A DNA stretch of 5,838 nucleotides from Acidimicrobiia bacterium UBA6912 (GTDB taxonomy: Bacteria; Actinomycetota; Acidimicrobiia; Spongiisociales; UBA5794): NCBI GenBank assembly GCA_002450985.1, contig DKBA01000245.1, positions 24,401-30,238 on the forward strand, in the 5' to 3' direction. The position numbers and the translations under genes are program-made. The notes under the pieces are model-generated. The model saw only the letters and a list, made by a program, of their open reading frames with translations. It did not search any database and was not told where the DNA came from. This document shows, piece after piece, positions 1 through 5,821 of the stretch; within the stretch, counting starts at the first letter, position 1; every line of letters begins with the position of its first letter.

Positions 1-767
1 CGGCGCTCGCCGCGGACCCTGCGGCGACCTTGCTCGCCGGAGGCACCGACGTGATGGTGGAGGTCAATGCCGGACACGCCAACCCGGCTCACGTCATCGC
101 GCTGCGCCGCGTCGACGACCTGCGCACGTGGGAGGGGAGCCGCATCGGCGCAGGGATCACGTACGCCCGCATGGAGCGGGGCCCCTACCCGGCGCTCGCC
201 CAGCTCTCCCGGACCGTCGGGTCGCCGCAGATCCGTAACGCCGGAACCCTCGGGGGCAACCTGGGGACGGCCAGCCCGGCGGGCGATTCCCTCCCCTTCC
301 TCGCCGCCCTCGACGCCCAGGTGGAGCTGCACAGCAGCCGCAACGGCGTTCGCCGCGTCCCGTGGGACGAGTTCCTCACCGGGGTGAAGCGCACCTCTCG
401 CCAGCCCGACGAGCTGATCGTGGCTGCCGTGCTCCCCGACGAGATCCCGCGGCGGCAGGCGTTCGGCAAGATCGGCGTCCGCAACGCGATGGTCATCTCG
501 ATGGTGTCGGCGTGCGTCATGCGGTTCGACGACGGGAGGACGACCGTCGCCCTCGGCGCCGTCGGCCCGACACCGATCAGGGCGCGCCGTGCCGAGGCGA
601 TGATCTCGCAGGAGGCAGCGCCGGGCGAGGCCGCCCTGGCCGAGTTCAGCCGCCTGGTGAGCGAAGAGGTGCGTCCCATCACCGACCACCGGGGCACGGA
701 GGCCTACCGGAGGCACGCCTCGGGTGTGCTCGCCCGCCGTCTGCTCGAGAGGTGCCTGGCCGCATGA
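1..767 (+). CDS. pucC: Xanthine dehydrogenase-type FAD-binding subunit (PucC-like), 5' partial
   Basis: This is the FAD subunit of a three-part molybdenum hydroxylase. It would take electrons from the [2Fe-2S] subunit and pass them to NAD+ or another acceptor in the cytoplasm. The reading frame is open at the left edge (first full codon at base 3) and gives 254 residues. Judging by the usual family length of about 280-290, some 25-30 N-terminal residues lie outside the window. Numbered from base 3, residues 10-16 are LLAGGTD, the FAD pyrophosphate motif. Residues 77-95 carry the second FAD motif (IRNAGTLGGN, then the SPAGD turn). A CO-dehydrogenase-flavoprotein C-terminal domain runs from about 153 to the end. 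The TGA stop overlaps the ATG of the next gene (ATGA). The TTG at base 30 lies inside the conserved FAD motif, so it is not the start. The family call is secure; the symbol rests on the neighbouring PucD-like subunit. Confidence 0.9.
   Translation, partial: ALAADPAATLLAGGTDVMVEVNAGHANPAHVIALRRVDDLRTWEGSRIGAGITYARMERGPYPALAQLSRTVGSPQIRNAGTLGGNLGTASPAGDSLPFLAALDAQVELHSSRNGVRRVPWDEFLTGVKRTSRQPDELIVAAVLPDEIPRRQAFGKIGVRNAMVISMVSACVMRFDDGRTTVALGAVGPTPIRARRAEAMISQEAAPGEAALAEFSRLVSEEVRPITDHRGTEAYRRHASGVLARRLLERCLAA
747..752 (+). promoter_or_regulatory. Ribosome binding site for the [2Fe-2S] subunit
   Basis: GAGAGG lies inside the end of the FAD subunit gene, 11 bases before the ATG at 764. Together with the ATGA overlap it supports 764 as the start and suggests coupled translation. 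Confidence 0.5.
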
Positions 768-1237
768 GGATCACGATCACCGTCAACGGAGTCGACCACA
801 GCGTGGATGTGCGCGGGCCGGAGAGCCTCCTCCACGTGCTGCGGGAGGAGATGGCGCTCCCAGGGTCGAAGAACGCCTGCGAGCAGGGCGAGTGCGGGTC
901 GTGCTCGGTGGTGCTCGACGGCGACGTCGTGTGCTCCTGCCTCGTGATGGCCGTCGACGCCAACGGGTCGACGGTGCGCACGGTCGAGGGCTACGCCGAC
1001 CACGACGTGCTGCACCCGGTGCAGACGGCGCTGCTCGACGGGGGCGGCGTGCAGTGCGGGTTCTGCACCCCGGGATTCGTCGTCGCCGCGGCCGAGCTGT
1101 TCGACGTGAACCCGACGCCGACGTCGGACGAGATCAGGGAGGCGCTCGCCGGCAACGTGTGCCGCTGCACGGGGTACGGGGCCATCCTGCGCGGGCTCGA
1201 GGAGCTCGCCGCCCGCAACGCAGGAGGTGGGGCGTGA
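764..1237 (+). CDS. pucE: Xanthine dehydrogenase-type [2Fe-2S] subunit (PucE-like)
   Basis: This 157-residue iron-sulfur subunit carries two [2Fe-2S] clusters that pass electrons from the molybdenum site to FAD. The N-terminal plant-ferredoxin-like domain has Cys39, Cys44, Cys47 and Cys59, with the family spacing C-x4-C-x2-C-x11-C. The C-terminal helical domain has Cys98 and Cys101 in the CGFCTPG motif, then Cys133 and Cys135 in the CRCTGY motif (C-x2-C-x31-C-x-C). All eight ligands are present, so the protein looks intact. The length is typical of separate small subunits (about 150-170 residues). The ATG at 764 overlaps the previous stop, and the protein begins directly with the expected first beta strand (MRITITVNG), which makes longer upstream starts unlikely. 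Its stop overlaps the GTG of the Mo subunit. The sequence does not by itself separate xanthine dehydrogenase from related aldehyde or CO dehydrogenases; the symbol follows the pucD-like neighbour. Confidence 0.93.
   Translation: MRITITVNGVDHSVDVRGPESLLHVLREEMALPGSKNACEQGECGSCSVVLDGDVVCSCLVMAVDANGSTVRTVEGYADHDVLHPVQTALLDGGGVQCGFCTPGFVVAAAELFDVNPTPTSDEIREALAGNVCRCTGYGAILRGLEELAARNAGGGA
1222..1227 (+). promoter_or_regulatory. Strong ribosome binding site for the Mo subunit
   Basis: A perfect AGGAGG sits 6 bases before the GTG at 1234, inside the end of the [2Fe-2S] gene. It fixes the start at 1234, although the same frame stays open far upstream. Confidence 0.8.
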
Positions 1238-3456
1238 CCTTCACGACGCAACGGCGCGAGGTGCGCTCGGGAGTCGGCACGTCGGCCGACCGGCCGGACG
1301 GCATTCCCAAGGTCAAGGGCAACTTCGCCTACTCGTCCGACCTGTCCGCCCACGGGGCCTTGTGGGGTGCGACGCTGCGTAGCCCCCACGCCCACGCCCG
1401 CATCACCCGGCTGGACATCGGCCCGGCGCTGAGGGTGCCCGGGGTGAGCGCGATCCTCACGTACGACGACGTCCCCGGCCGCAAGGTGTTCGGGCTCGAG
1501 GAGGCCGACCAACCGGTGCTGGCCGACGGCGAGGTGCGGTACTGGGGTGAACCCATCGCCGTCGTGGCCGCCGACGACGCAGAGGATGCCCGCCGCGCCC
1601 TGGAGGCGATCGTCGTCGAGTACGACGTGCTGGAACCGCTGGTCGACCCGGAGGAGGCGGCACGGCGCGACGAGACCTTCCGCACGATGACGGTGCGCCG
1701 CGGCGACCCGGAGGCTCGCGGCGAGGTGGTCGTCGAGGGGTACTACGACACCGGCATGCAGGACCAGGCCCCGCTCGGACCCGAGGCGGGTCTGGCCATC
1801 CCCGACGGCGAGGGCGGCGTCGACCTGTACGTCGCCACCCAGTGGAGCCATGTCGATCACGAGCAGATCGTCGCCGCGCTCGGCGTGCCGCCGGATCGTG
1901 TCCGCGTCCATCTGTCCGGAATCGGCGGCGCCTTCGGGGCTCGGGAGGACGTGAGCCTCCAGATCCACCTCTGCATGCTCGCCATGCACACCGGTCGCCC
2001 CGTGCGGATGGTGTACAACCGGGCCGAGAGCTTCGTCGGCCATGTGCACCGCCACCCGTCGCGGATGTGGTACCGCCACGAGGCGACCCGCGACGGAACG
2101 CTCGTCCGGGTGACCGCACGCCTGCTCCTCGACGGGGGCGCCTACATGTCGTCGAGCCGGGCGGTGATGGCCAACGCCGCCTACTTCGCCGTCGGCCCCT
2201 ACCGCTGCGACTCGGTCGAGGTTCACGGCGTGATGACGCGCACCAACAACCCGCCGTGTGGGGCGATGCGCGGCTTCGGGGCCGTCCAGTCGTGCTTCGG
2301 CTACGAGTCGCAGATGGACCGCCTCGCCGACGCGCTCGGCATGGATCCCGTCGAGCTCCGTCTCCGCAACGCGCTCGCTCCCGGTGACCACATGCCCACC
2401 ACCGGCCAGCTCATCGAAGGCTCGTTGCCGACCGCGGAGGTGATCGAGCGGCTCCGGGCAATCCCCCTGCCCTCCGGCCTCGACGCCACGCACCCGCTGC
2501 ACCTGCCGGGCGGCACCGGGTTGACGACCTCCCCGGGCGACGTGGTGCGCGGTGTCGGATACGCCGTCGGCATGAAGAACCTCATGTTCTCCGAGGCCTT
2601 CGACGACTTCACGGAGGTGCGGATCGTGCTCACCCCGGTGGGGGTCGAGATCCACACCGCCGCCGCCGAGGTGGGGCAGGGGCTCATCACGGTCTGCCAG
2701 CAGATCGCCCGCTCCGTGCTCGACATGGAGCACGTCGCCGTCATCTTCGATGACACGTCACAGATCGGGTCTGCCGGGTCGACGTCGGCGTCCCGTCAGA
2801 CCCAGATGACCGGGGGCGCCGTGCTCGCCGCCACCACCGAGCTGCGCGACCGCATCCTCGCCGAGTACGGGGCCGACCGTCTCGACGCCCAGGGAGTGTG
2901 GCGAGAGGGTGAGCTCACGGTGAGCGTCGACGAGCTCTGCCAGCGCGGCCCGGCCGAACACCACGTCCGTTTCCGCCACCCACCAACCGCCCGCCCCGAC
3001 GACAACGGGCAAGGCGACGTCCACGTCGACTTCGCCGTCGCCGCGCACCGCGCCGTCGTCGACGTCGATCCCGAGTTGGGCCTCGTCCGGGTCGTTCGCG
3101 TCGACACGGTGCAGGACGTTGGCAAGGTGTTGAACCCGCGAGCGCTGGTCGGCCAGATCGAAGGCGGCATCATGCAGGGCGTCGGCTTGGCGGTGATGGA
3201 GGAGCTCGTGCTCGACGGCGGCAGGATCCGCAACGCCAACTTCACCGACTACCTGCTCCCCACCTTCGCCGACGCCCCTGATGTGGTGGCGGAGTTCGTC
3301 GAGGAGCCAAGCCACTTCGGTCCCTTCGGGGCGAAGGGCGCCGGCGAGCCGCCGACGATCAGCTCCACCCCCGCCGTCGCCGCTGCGATCAGGGCCGCCA
3401 CCGGGCGTCCGATCACCCGGGTCCCGGTGCACCCCGACGACATCATCGGGCTGTGA
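1234..3456 (+). CDS. pucD: Xanthine dehydrogenase molybdopterin-binding subunit (PucD-like)
   Basis: This 740-residue catalytic subunit would bind the molybdenum cofactor and hydroxylate a purine, classically hypoxanthine or xanthine to urate. An N-terminal a/b hammerhead domain begins near KVKGNFAYSSD, and the Mo-cofactor-binding regions follow. Hand alignment to bovine xanthine oxidase places Gln203 on Gln767, Phe234 and Glu238 (GGAFGARED) on Phe798 and Glu802, Arg346 and Phe348 (MRGFG) on Arg912 and Phe914, and Glu705 (GAKGAGEPP) on the catalytic base Glu1261. The spacing Gln203-Phe234 equals the bovine 767-798. The overall sequence resembles what I remember of actinobacterial 'xanthine dehydrogenase subunit D', for example HTGRPV, HVHRHP and NNPPCGAMRGFGAVQ. 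The substrate-orienting Arg880 appears to be Asn314. The GTG start is set by the AGGAGG site and the GTGA overlap. The stop overlaps the next gene. The family is near certain; the exact substrate is likely but not proven. Confidence 0.9.
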   Translation: MTFTTQRREVRSGVGTSADRPDGIPKVKGNFAYSSDLSAHGALWGATLRSPHAHARITRLDIGPALRVPGVSAILTYDDVPGRKVFGLEEADQPVLADGEVRYWGEPIAVVAADDAEDARRALEAIVVEYDVLEPLVDPEEAARRDETFRTMTVRRGDPEARGEVVVEGYYDTGMQDQAPLGPEAGLAIPDGEGGVDLYVATQWSHVDHEQIVAALGVPPDRVRVHLSGIGGAFGAREDVSLQIHLCMLAMHTGRPVRMVYNRAESFVGHVHRHPSRMWYRHEATRDGTLVRVTARLLLDGGAYMSSSRAVMANAAYFAVGPYRCDSVEVHGVMTRTNNPPCGAMRGFGAVQSCFGYESQMDRLADALGMDPVELRLRNALAPGDHMPTTGQLIEGSLPTAEVIERLRAIPLPSGLDATHPLHLPGGTGLTTSPGDVVRGVGYAVGMKNLMFSEAFDDFTEVRIVLTPVGVEIHTAAAEVGQGLITVCQQIARSVLDMEHVAVIFDDTSQIGSAGSTSASRQTQMTGGAVLAATTELRDRILAEYGADRLDAQGVWREGELTVSVDELCQRGPAEHHVRFRHPPTARPDDNGQGDVHVDFAVAAHRAVVDVDPELGLVRVVRVDTVQDVGKVLNPRALVGQIEGGIMQGVGLAVMEELVLDGGRIRNANFTDYLLPTFADAPDVVAEFVEEPSHFGPFGAKGAGEPPTISSTPAVAAAIRAATGRPITRVPVHPDDIIGL

Positions 3457-4133
3457 GCCGGCCCGGCTTCGACGCCGCCGCGATCTACCGGACGGCGCGC
3501 GAGCGATTGGTGATGCTCGCCCCGACATTGAAGCCTGAGCAGCTGGCGACACCTGTGCCCACCTGCCCCGGGTGGTCCGTGCACGATGTGTACGCCCACC
3601 TCGCCGGTCTGAGCAGCGACGTCGTGGAGGGCGAGGTCTCTCGGCCGGGGAGCCCGGAGGCGACTGCGGTGCAGGTTGCCGACCGCAGGGCGACGTCCAT
3701 CGGTGAGCTCACGGCCGAGTGGTCGGCGAATGCCTCCGAGATCGAGCGCCGCCTCGCCGAGGGAACCGCCTCGGTGCGCCTGGCCATCGACGCCTGGTCA
3801 CACGACCAGGACGTGCACAACGCCCTGGGCATCGTGTCGGGCCGCGAGGGGCCCGGTCTCGAGCTGACGGTATCGGGCGTGTGGCGGCTGAAGCGCATCC
3901 TCGCCGAGGCAGGTACGGCACCGCTACGCATCATCACGGCTGACCGGGTGTGGACGATCGGCGATGGGGAGCCGGGAGCGACGCTCACCATCGACACGTA
4001 CGAGCTGGCCAGAATGCTGCTCGGCCGCCGCAGCCGGGCGCAGATGCTCGCCTACCAGTGGCAAGGCGATCCGGAGCCCTACCTCGCCGTGCTCCCCGTC
4101 TTCGGCCCCGCCGACACGGACATCGTCGAGTGA
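3453..4133 (+). CDS. Maleylpyruvate isomerase family (mycothiol-dependent, DinB-like) protein
   Basis: This is a 226-residue cytoplasmic protein of the MDMPI/TIGR03083 type. Members have a DinB four-helix metal-binding domain and often use mycothiol as thiol partner. The N-terminal domain shows PVPTCPGWSVHDVYAHLAG, the family's most recognisable block, with His49 as a likely metal ligand. A second block, DAWSHDQDVHNALG, supplies Asp113 and His117, which fit the second and third ligands (Glu and His in the Corynebacterium glutamicum enzyme). The C-terminal domain runs from about residue 138 and contains YELARMLLGRRSRAQMLAYQW. The GTG at 3453 overlaps the Mo subunit stop (GTGA). No clear ribosome binding site is visible, so translation is probably coupled. 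The N-terminus has normal length for the family. A role beside a xanthine dehydrogenase is not established; it might detoxify or modify a product, or act in mycothiol metabolism. The family call is good; the reaction is unknown. Confidence 0.85.
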   Translation: MSRPGFDAAAIYRTARERLVMLAPTLKPEQLATPVPTCPGWSVHDVYAHLAGLSSDVVEGEVSRPGSPEATAVQVADRRATSIGELTAEWSANASEIERRLAEGTASVRLAIDAWSHDQDVHNALGIVSGREGPGLELTVSGVWRLKRILAEAGTAPLRIITADRVWTIGDGEPGATLTIDTYELARMLLGRRSRAQMLAYQWQGDPEPYLAVLPVFGPADTDIVE

Positions 4134-4135
4134 GC

Positions 4136-4162
4136 GTAGCCCGTAGCCCGTAGCCCGTAGCC
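4136..4162 (+). repeat. Tandem repeat, 7-base unit GTAGCCC, about 3.9 copies
   Basis: Three perfect GTAGCCC units (4136-4142, 4143-4149, 4150-4156) are followed by a partial GTAGCC. The array starts two bases after the stop of the isomerase-family gene. The unit is not a multiple of three, and on the reverse strand it gives an apparent YGLRATG-type peptide repeat, which is an artefact. It is probably a slippage-prone intergenic array. Confidence 0.9.
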
Positions 4163-4170
4163 ACGTTCGA

Positions 4171-4225
4171 TGGCTCCCCCTTCGGGGGAGCTGGCGGGCC
4201 CGCAGGGCCCGCCTGAGGGGGCCTC
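4171..4225. repeat. Two-hairpin intergenic repeat, copy A
   Basis: Two perfect hairpins lie one base apart. Hairpin 1 pairs 4173-4180 with 4184-4191 (8 bp, loop TTC). Hairpin 2 pairs 4193-4201 with 4205-4213 (9 bp, loop GCA). The element ends with GAGGGGGCCTC (4215-4225), which can form a small 4-bp stem. The same layout recurs in copy C, with different stem bases that still pair. It lies about 40 bases after the operon's last stop and could help end transcription, but there is no T-tract. It may equally be a REP-like mobile or structural repeat. Confidence 0.85.
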
Positions 4226-4287
4226 TTCGACGCAATCGTTCCGCACCGCACCGCTCGCCGCTGCGTGCGGGGTCTTCACGATCCGGG

Positions 4288-4435
4288 TCACGCACCCCGA
4301 CGCCGTACACCCAGCCGCAGCACGTCCTGATACGGGAGCAACGAGCCCACCACCGTGAATTGCGGCACGGGAGGAGAGTCACCCGCCGTGACCAGACGAG
4401 GTTCGAGTGTCGGATCCAAACCGCAACAGATCACC
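4288..4435 (-). pseudogene. Possible decayed C-terminal coding remnant on the reverse strand
   Basis: The stretch between repeat copies A and B (4226-4433) holds no convincing intact gene. Read on the reverse strand, one frame looks protein-like and ends at a TGA (complement of 4288-4290): it includes FTVVGSLLPYQDVLRL followed by a basic tail. The phrase VVGSLLPY is reminiscent of group 1 glycosyltransferases, but that is a weak resemblance from memory. There is no start codon outside the repeat DNA and no continuation of any domain. It may be a gene end cut off by the repeat element, or chance in GC-rich DNA. Confidence 0.15.
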
Positions 4436-4478
4436 ACCGAGGGAGGTGGCCCGAGCCGCAGGGCCCGGGACGGAGGGT
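4434..4478. repeat. Two-hairpin intergenic repeat, copy B (truncated)
   Basis: Bases 4436-4462 match copy C at 4494-4520 with one mismatch, and the match goes on to GGACGGAGGG after a one-base indel. Copy B lacks the first arm of hairpin 1, so only hairpin 2 can form, and it has one A-C mismatch (CCCGAGCC against GGGCCCGGG). It appears to be a partial, decaying duplicate lying 58 bases upstream of the same point in copy C. Confidence 0.8.
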
Positions 4479-4483
4479 ATGGA

Positions 4484-4541
4484 TGCCTCCCCCACCGGGG
4501 GAGGTGGCCCGAGCCGCAGGCTCGGGACGGAGGGGGCCTCT
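4484..4541. repeat. Two-hairpin intergenic repeat, copy C
   Basis: This is a full-length copy. Hairpin 1 pairs 4486-4493 with 4497-4504 (8 bp, loop ACC). Hairpin 2 pairs 4508-4515 with 4519-4526 (8 bp, loop GCA). The end GAGGGGGCCTC (4530-4540) is identical to that of copy A. The closing pair of hairpin 1 is C-G here and G-C in copy A, and the hairpin 2 stem differs in most positions yet pairs perfectly. It ends about 40 bases before the likely promoter of the CapA-type gene. Confidence 0.85.
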
Positions 4542-4578
4542 GCGAGTCCGATTGGCATGGGTTCCCACCAGTGACGGC

Positions 4579-4592
4579 TACATTGACAGGCA
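4579..4592 (+). promoter_or_regulatory. Likely -10 box for a leaderless transcript of the CapA-type gene
   Basis: TACATT at 4579-4584 fits the actinobacterial TANNNT pattern and would place the transcript start at about 4591-4592, on or next to the ATG at 4592. No ribosome binding site precedes that ATG, which fits a leaderless mRNA. A -35-like TTGGCA at 4552-4557 sits 21 bases upstream, which is longer than ideal. The TTGACA at 4583-4588 has no matching -10 box downstream. Confidence 0.4.
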
Positions 4593-5695
4593 TGGTGCGG
4601 CGTTCCTGGGTCTTGGTCGGCTTCGTCCTGGTCGTAGCCGCGTGCGCCACCTCGGAAGCCGCCCCGGTGTCCACGACCACCGCAGATGCGCCCATCGAGG
4701 CTGAGGCAGCACCATCGTCGACCACCGCCGCCCCGGCTCCCACAACCACGCAACAGGCCCCTGCGCCCACGACCACCACCAGCCCGCCCACGACCACCAC
4801 GCTCCCGCCCCGCGGACGCCTCGTGATCAGCGCCACCGGCGACGTCAACCTCGACCCCTCATACATCCCGGCACTCGCCGCCGAGGGCTATCGCCACCCG
4901 TGGACGGGACTCCAGCAGATCTTCGAGGAGGACGACCTCACCATCGTCAACTTGGAGTGCGCCGCGTCTGATCTCGGCTCCGCCCTGCCCAAGCAGTTCA
5001 CCTTCCGTTGCGACACCGATGCGTTGCCGTTCATGCGGGCGGGCGGCGTCGAGGTGGCCAATCTCGGCAACAACCACTCCGGTGACTACGGCAAGGATGC
5101 GCTGCTGGATTCCCGGGAGCAGCTCATTGCCGCCGACATCGCCCCCGTCGGAGTCGGGAAGGACGCCGCCCAGGCGCACGAGCCTGCGCTCTTCGACATC
5201 AATGGCTGGCGGGTCGCGGTGCTCGGCTTCGGGGGCGTCGTCCCGAGCCCCGACTGGATCGCGGGGGAGGACTGGCCGGGGATGGCCGACGGCGACACCA
5301 TCGAGACGATGGTGGCGGCGGTCGAGGCTGCCGACGAGGTGGCCGATCTCGTCATCGTGGCCATCCACTGGGGCGTGGAGCTGGACACCCAGCCCCGTCC
5401 CGAGGACCGGGAACGGGCCGCAGCGATGATCGAGGCCGGCGCCGATGCGATCTTCGGCCACCACGCCCACCGCCTCCAGCCCCTCGAGATCGTGGACGGT
5501 GTGCCCGTAGCGTGGGGCCTCGGCAACTTCGTCTGGCCGACGCTGTCGACGGCGGGATCGACGACGGCCGTCGCACAGGTGGTCTTCGAGCCCGACGGCA
5601 CGAGCCGGGCGTGCCTCGTGCCCACCTTCATCGAATCCCCCGGTCACCCCGTCCTCCAAGTCGACCACGATCCCGCAAATCCGTGTTCCGTATGA
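4592..5695 (+). CDS. CapA family (PGA_cap) lipoprotein
   Basis: This 367-residue protein is probably exported and lipid-anchored on the outer face of the membrane. Residues 1-18 form a short lipoprotein signal: RR, a hydrophobic run, then the lipobox VAAC with Cys18. Residues 24-73 are a Thr/Pro/Ala-rich linker. The catalytic-type domain follows with the CapA motifs in order: GDVNLD (83-88), NLEC (120-123), LGNNHSGDYG (158-167), HWGVE (259-263), GHHAH (289-293) and GLGNFV (309-314). These are the conserved positions of the calcineurin-like metallophosphoesterase-related fold. CapA proteins are known from poly-gamma-glutamate capsule formation, but no capB or capC is present here, so the substrate is unknown. 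The ATG at 4592 is chosen because the signal peptide starts there; a GTG at 4571 would add seven residues, and longer versions run through repeat DNA. Family sure, function open. Confidence 0.88.
   Translation: MVRRSWVLVGFVLVVAACATSEAAPVSTTTADAPIEAEAAPSSTTAAPAPTTTQQAPAPTTTTSPPTTTTLPPRGRLVISATGDVNLDPSYIPALAAEGYRHPWTGLQQIFEEDDLTIVNLECAASDLGSALPKQFTFRCDTDALPFMRAGGVEVANLGNNHSGDYGKDALLDSREQLIAADIAPVGVGKDAAQAHEPALFDINGWRVAVLGFGGVVPSPDWIAGEDWPGMADGDTIETMVAAVEAADEVADLVIVAIHWGVELDTQPRPEDRERAAAMIEAGADAIFGHHAHRLQPLEIVDGVPVAWGLGNFVWPTLSTAGSTTAVAQVVFEPDGTSRACLVPTFIESPGHPVLQVDHDPANPCSV
4765..4800 (+). repeat. In-frame 21-base repeat in the lipoprotein linker
   Basis: The 15-mer GCCCACGACCACCAC occurs at 4765-4779 and again at 4786-4800, a 21-base (seven-codon) period encoding Pro-Thr-Thr-Thr-Thr blocks. 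It is low-complexity linker DNA that can change length without a frameshift. Confidence 0.75.
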
Positions 5696-5722
5696 TCTCC
5701 CCTTCGGAGGGATCCGCAGAGG

Positions 5723-5746
5723 TCTGAGTGATGGGGATCACTCAGA
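5723..5746. terminator. Perfect 10-bp hairpin after the CapA-type gene
   Basis: Bases 5723-5732 pair perfectly with 5737-5746 around a GGGG loop. The hairpin starts 27 bases after the stop codon. There is no T-tract, so if it ends transcription it is of the tail-less kind often proposed for high-GC bacteria. As DNA, the dyad TGAGTGAT-n4-ATCACTCA could instead be a repressor operator for a gene beyond the window. Confidence 0.55.
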
Positions 5747-5759
5747 AGGCGATGCGAGG

Positions 5760-5821
5760 GGGGCGATGGCGACGCCTGAGCGTCTCCTGACGGAGCCACT
5801 CAGGTGCCGAGCCGTCGCCCC
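5760..5821. other. Large three-tier hairpin at the right edge
   Basis: An outer stem pairs 5760-5770 with 5811-5821 (11 bp with one G-U if read as RNA). A middle stem pairs 5773-5780 with 5799-5806 (8 bp with one G-U). An inner stem pairs 5784-5787 with 5792-5795 around TGAC. No coding frame is recognisable here. It could be a second terminator or part of a structured RNA; it matches no riboswitch consensus I know. Confidence 0.55.

Noticed and set aside
362..763. Upstream extension of the [2Fe-2S] subunit frame
   Set aside because: It overlaps the FAD subunit in another frame and is Arg-rich without motifs. The conserved domain starts exactly at the ATG at 764.
724..1233. Upstream extension of the Mo subunit frame
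   Set aside because: It runs through the [2Fe-2S] gene in another frame, gives an Arg-rich nonsense sequence, and ignores the AGGAGG site before the GTG at 1234.
991..2733. Open frame of 580 codons on the reverse strand, opposite the Mo subunit
   Set aside because: It is antisense to a clearly real gene and its His/Gly/Arg/Asp-rich sequence has no recognisable domain. Long antisense frames are expected where third codon positions are G/C-rich.
4136..4225. CRISPR array or tRNA in the repeat-rich gap
   Set aside because: The tandem units are 7 bases with no spacers, and the hairpin pairs do not make a cloverleaf.
4165..4225. Classical rho-independent terminator after the operon
   Set aside because: The hairpins are strong but no T-tract follows either of them, and the element recurs before another gene's promoter, so a repeat is the better description.
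4355..4591. Longer N-terminus for the CapA-type lipoprotein
   Set aside because: It would translate repeat copies B and C and bury the lipoprotein signal inside the protein.
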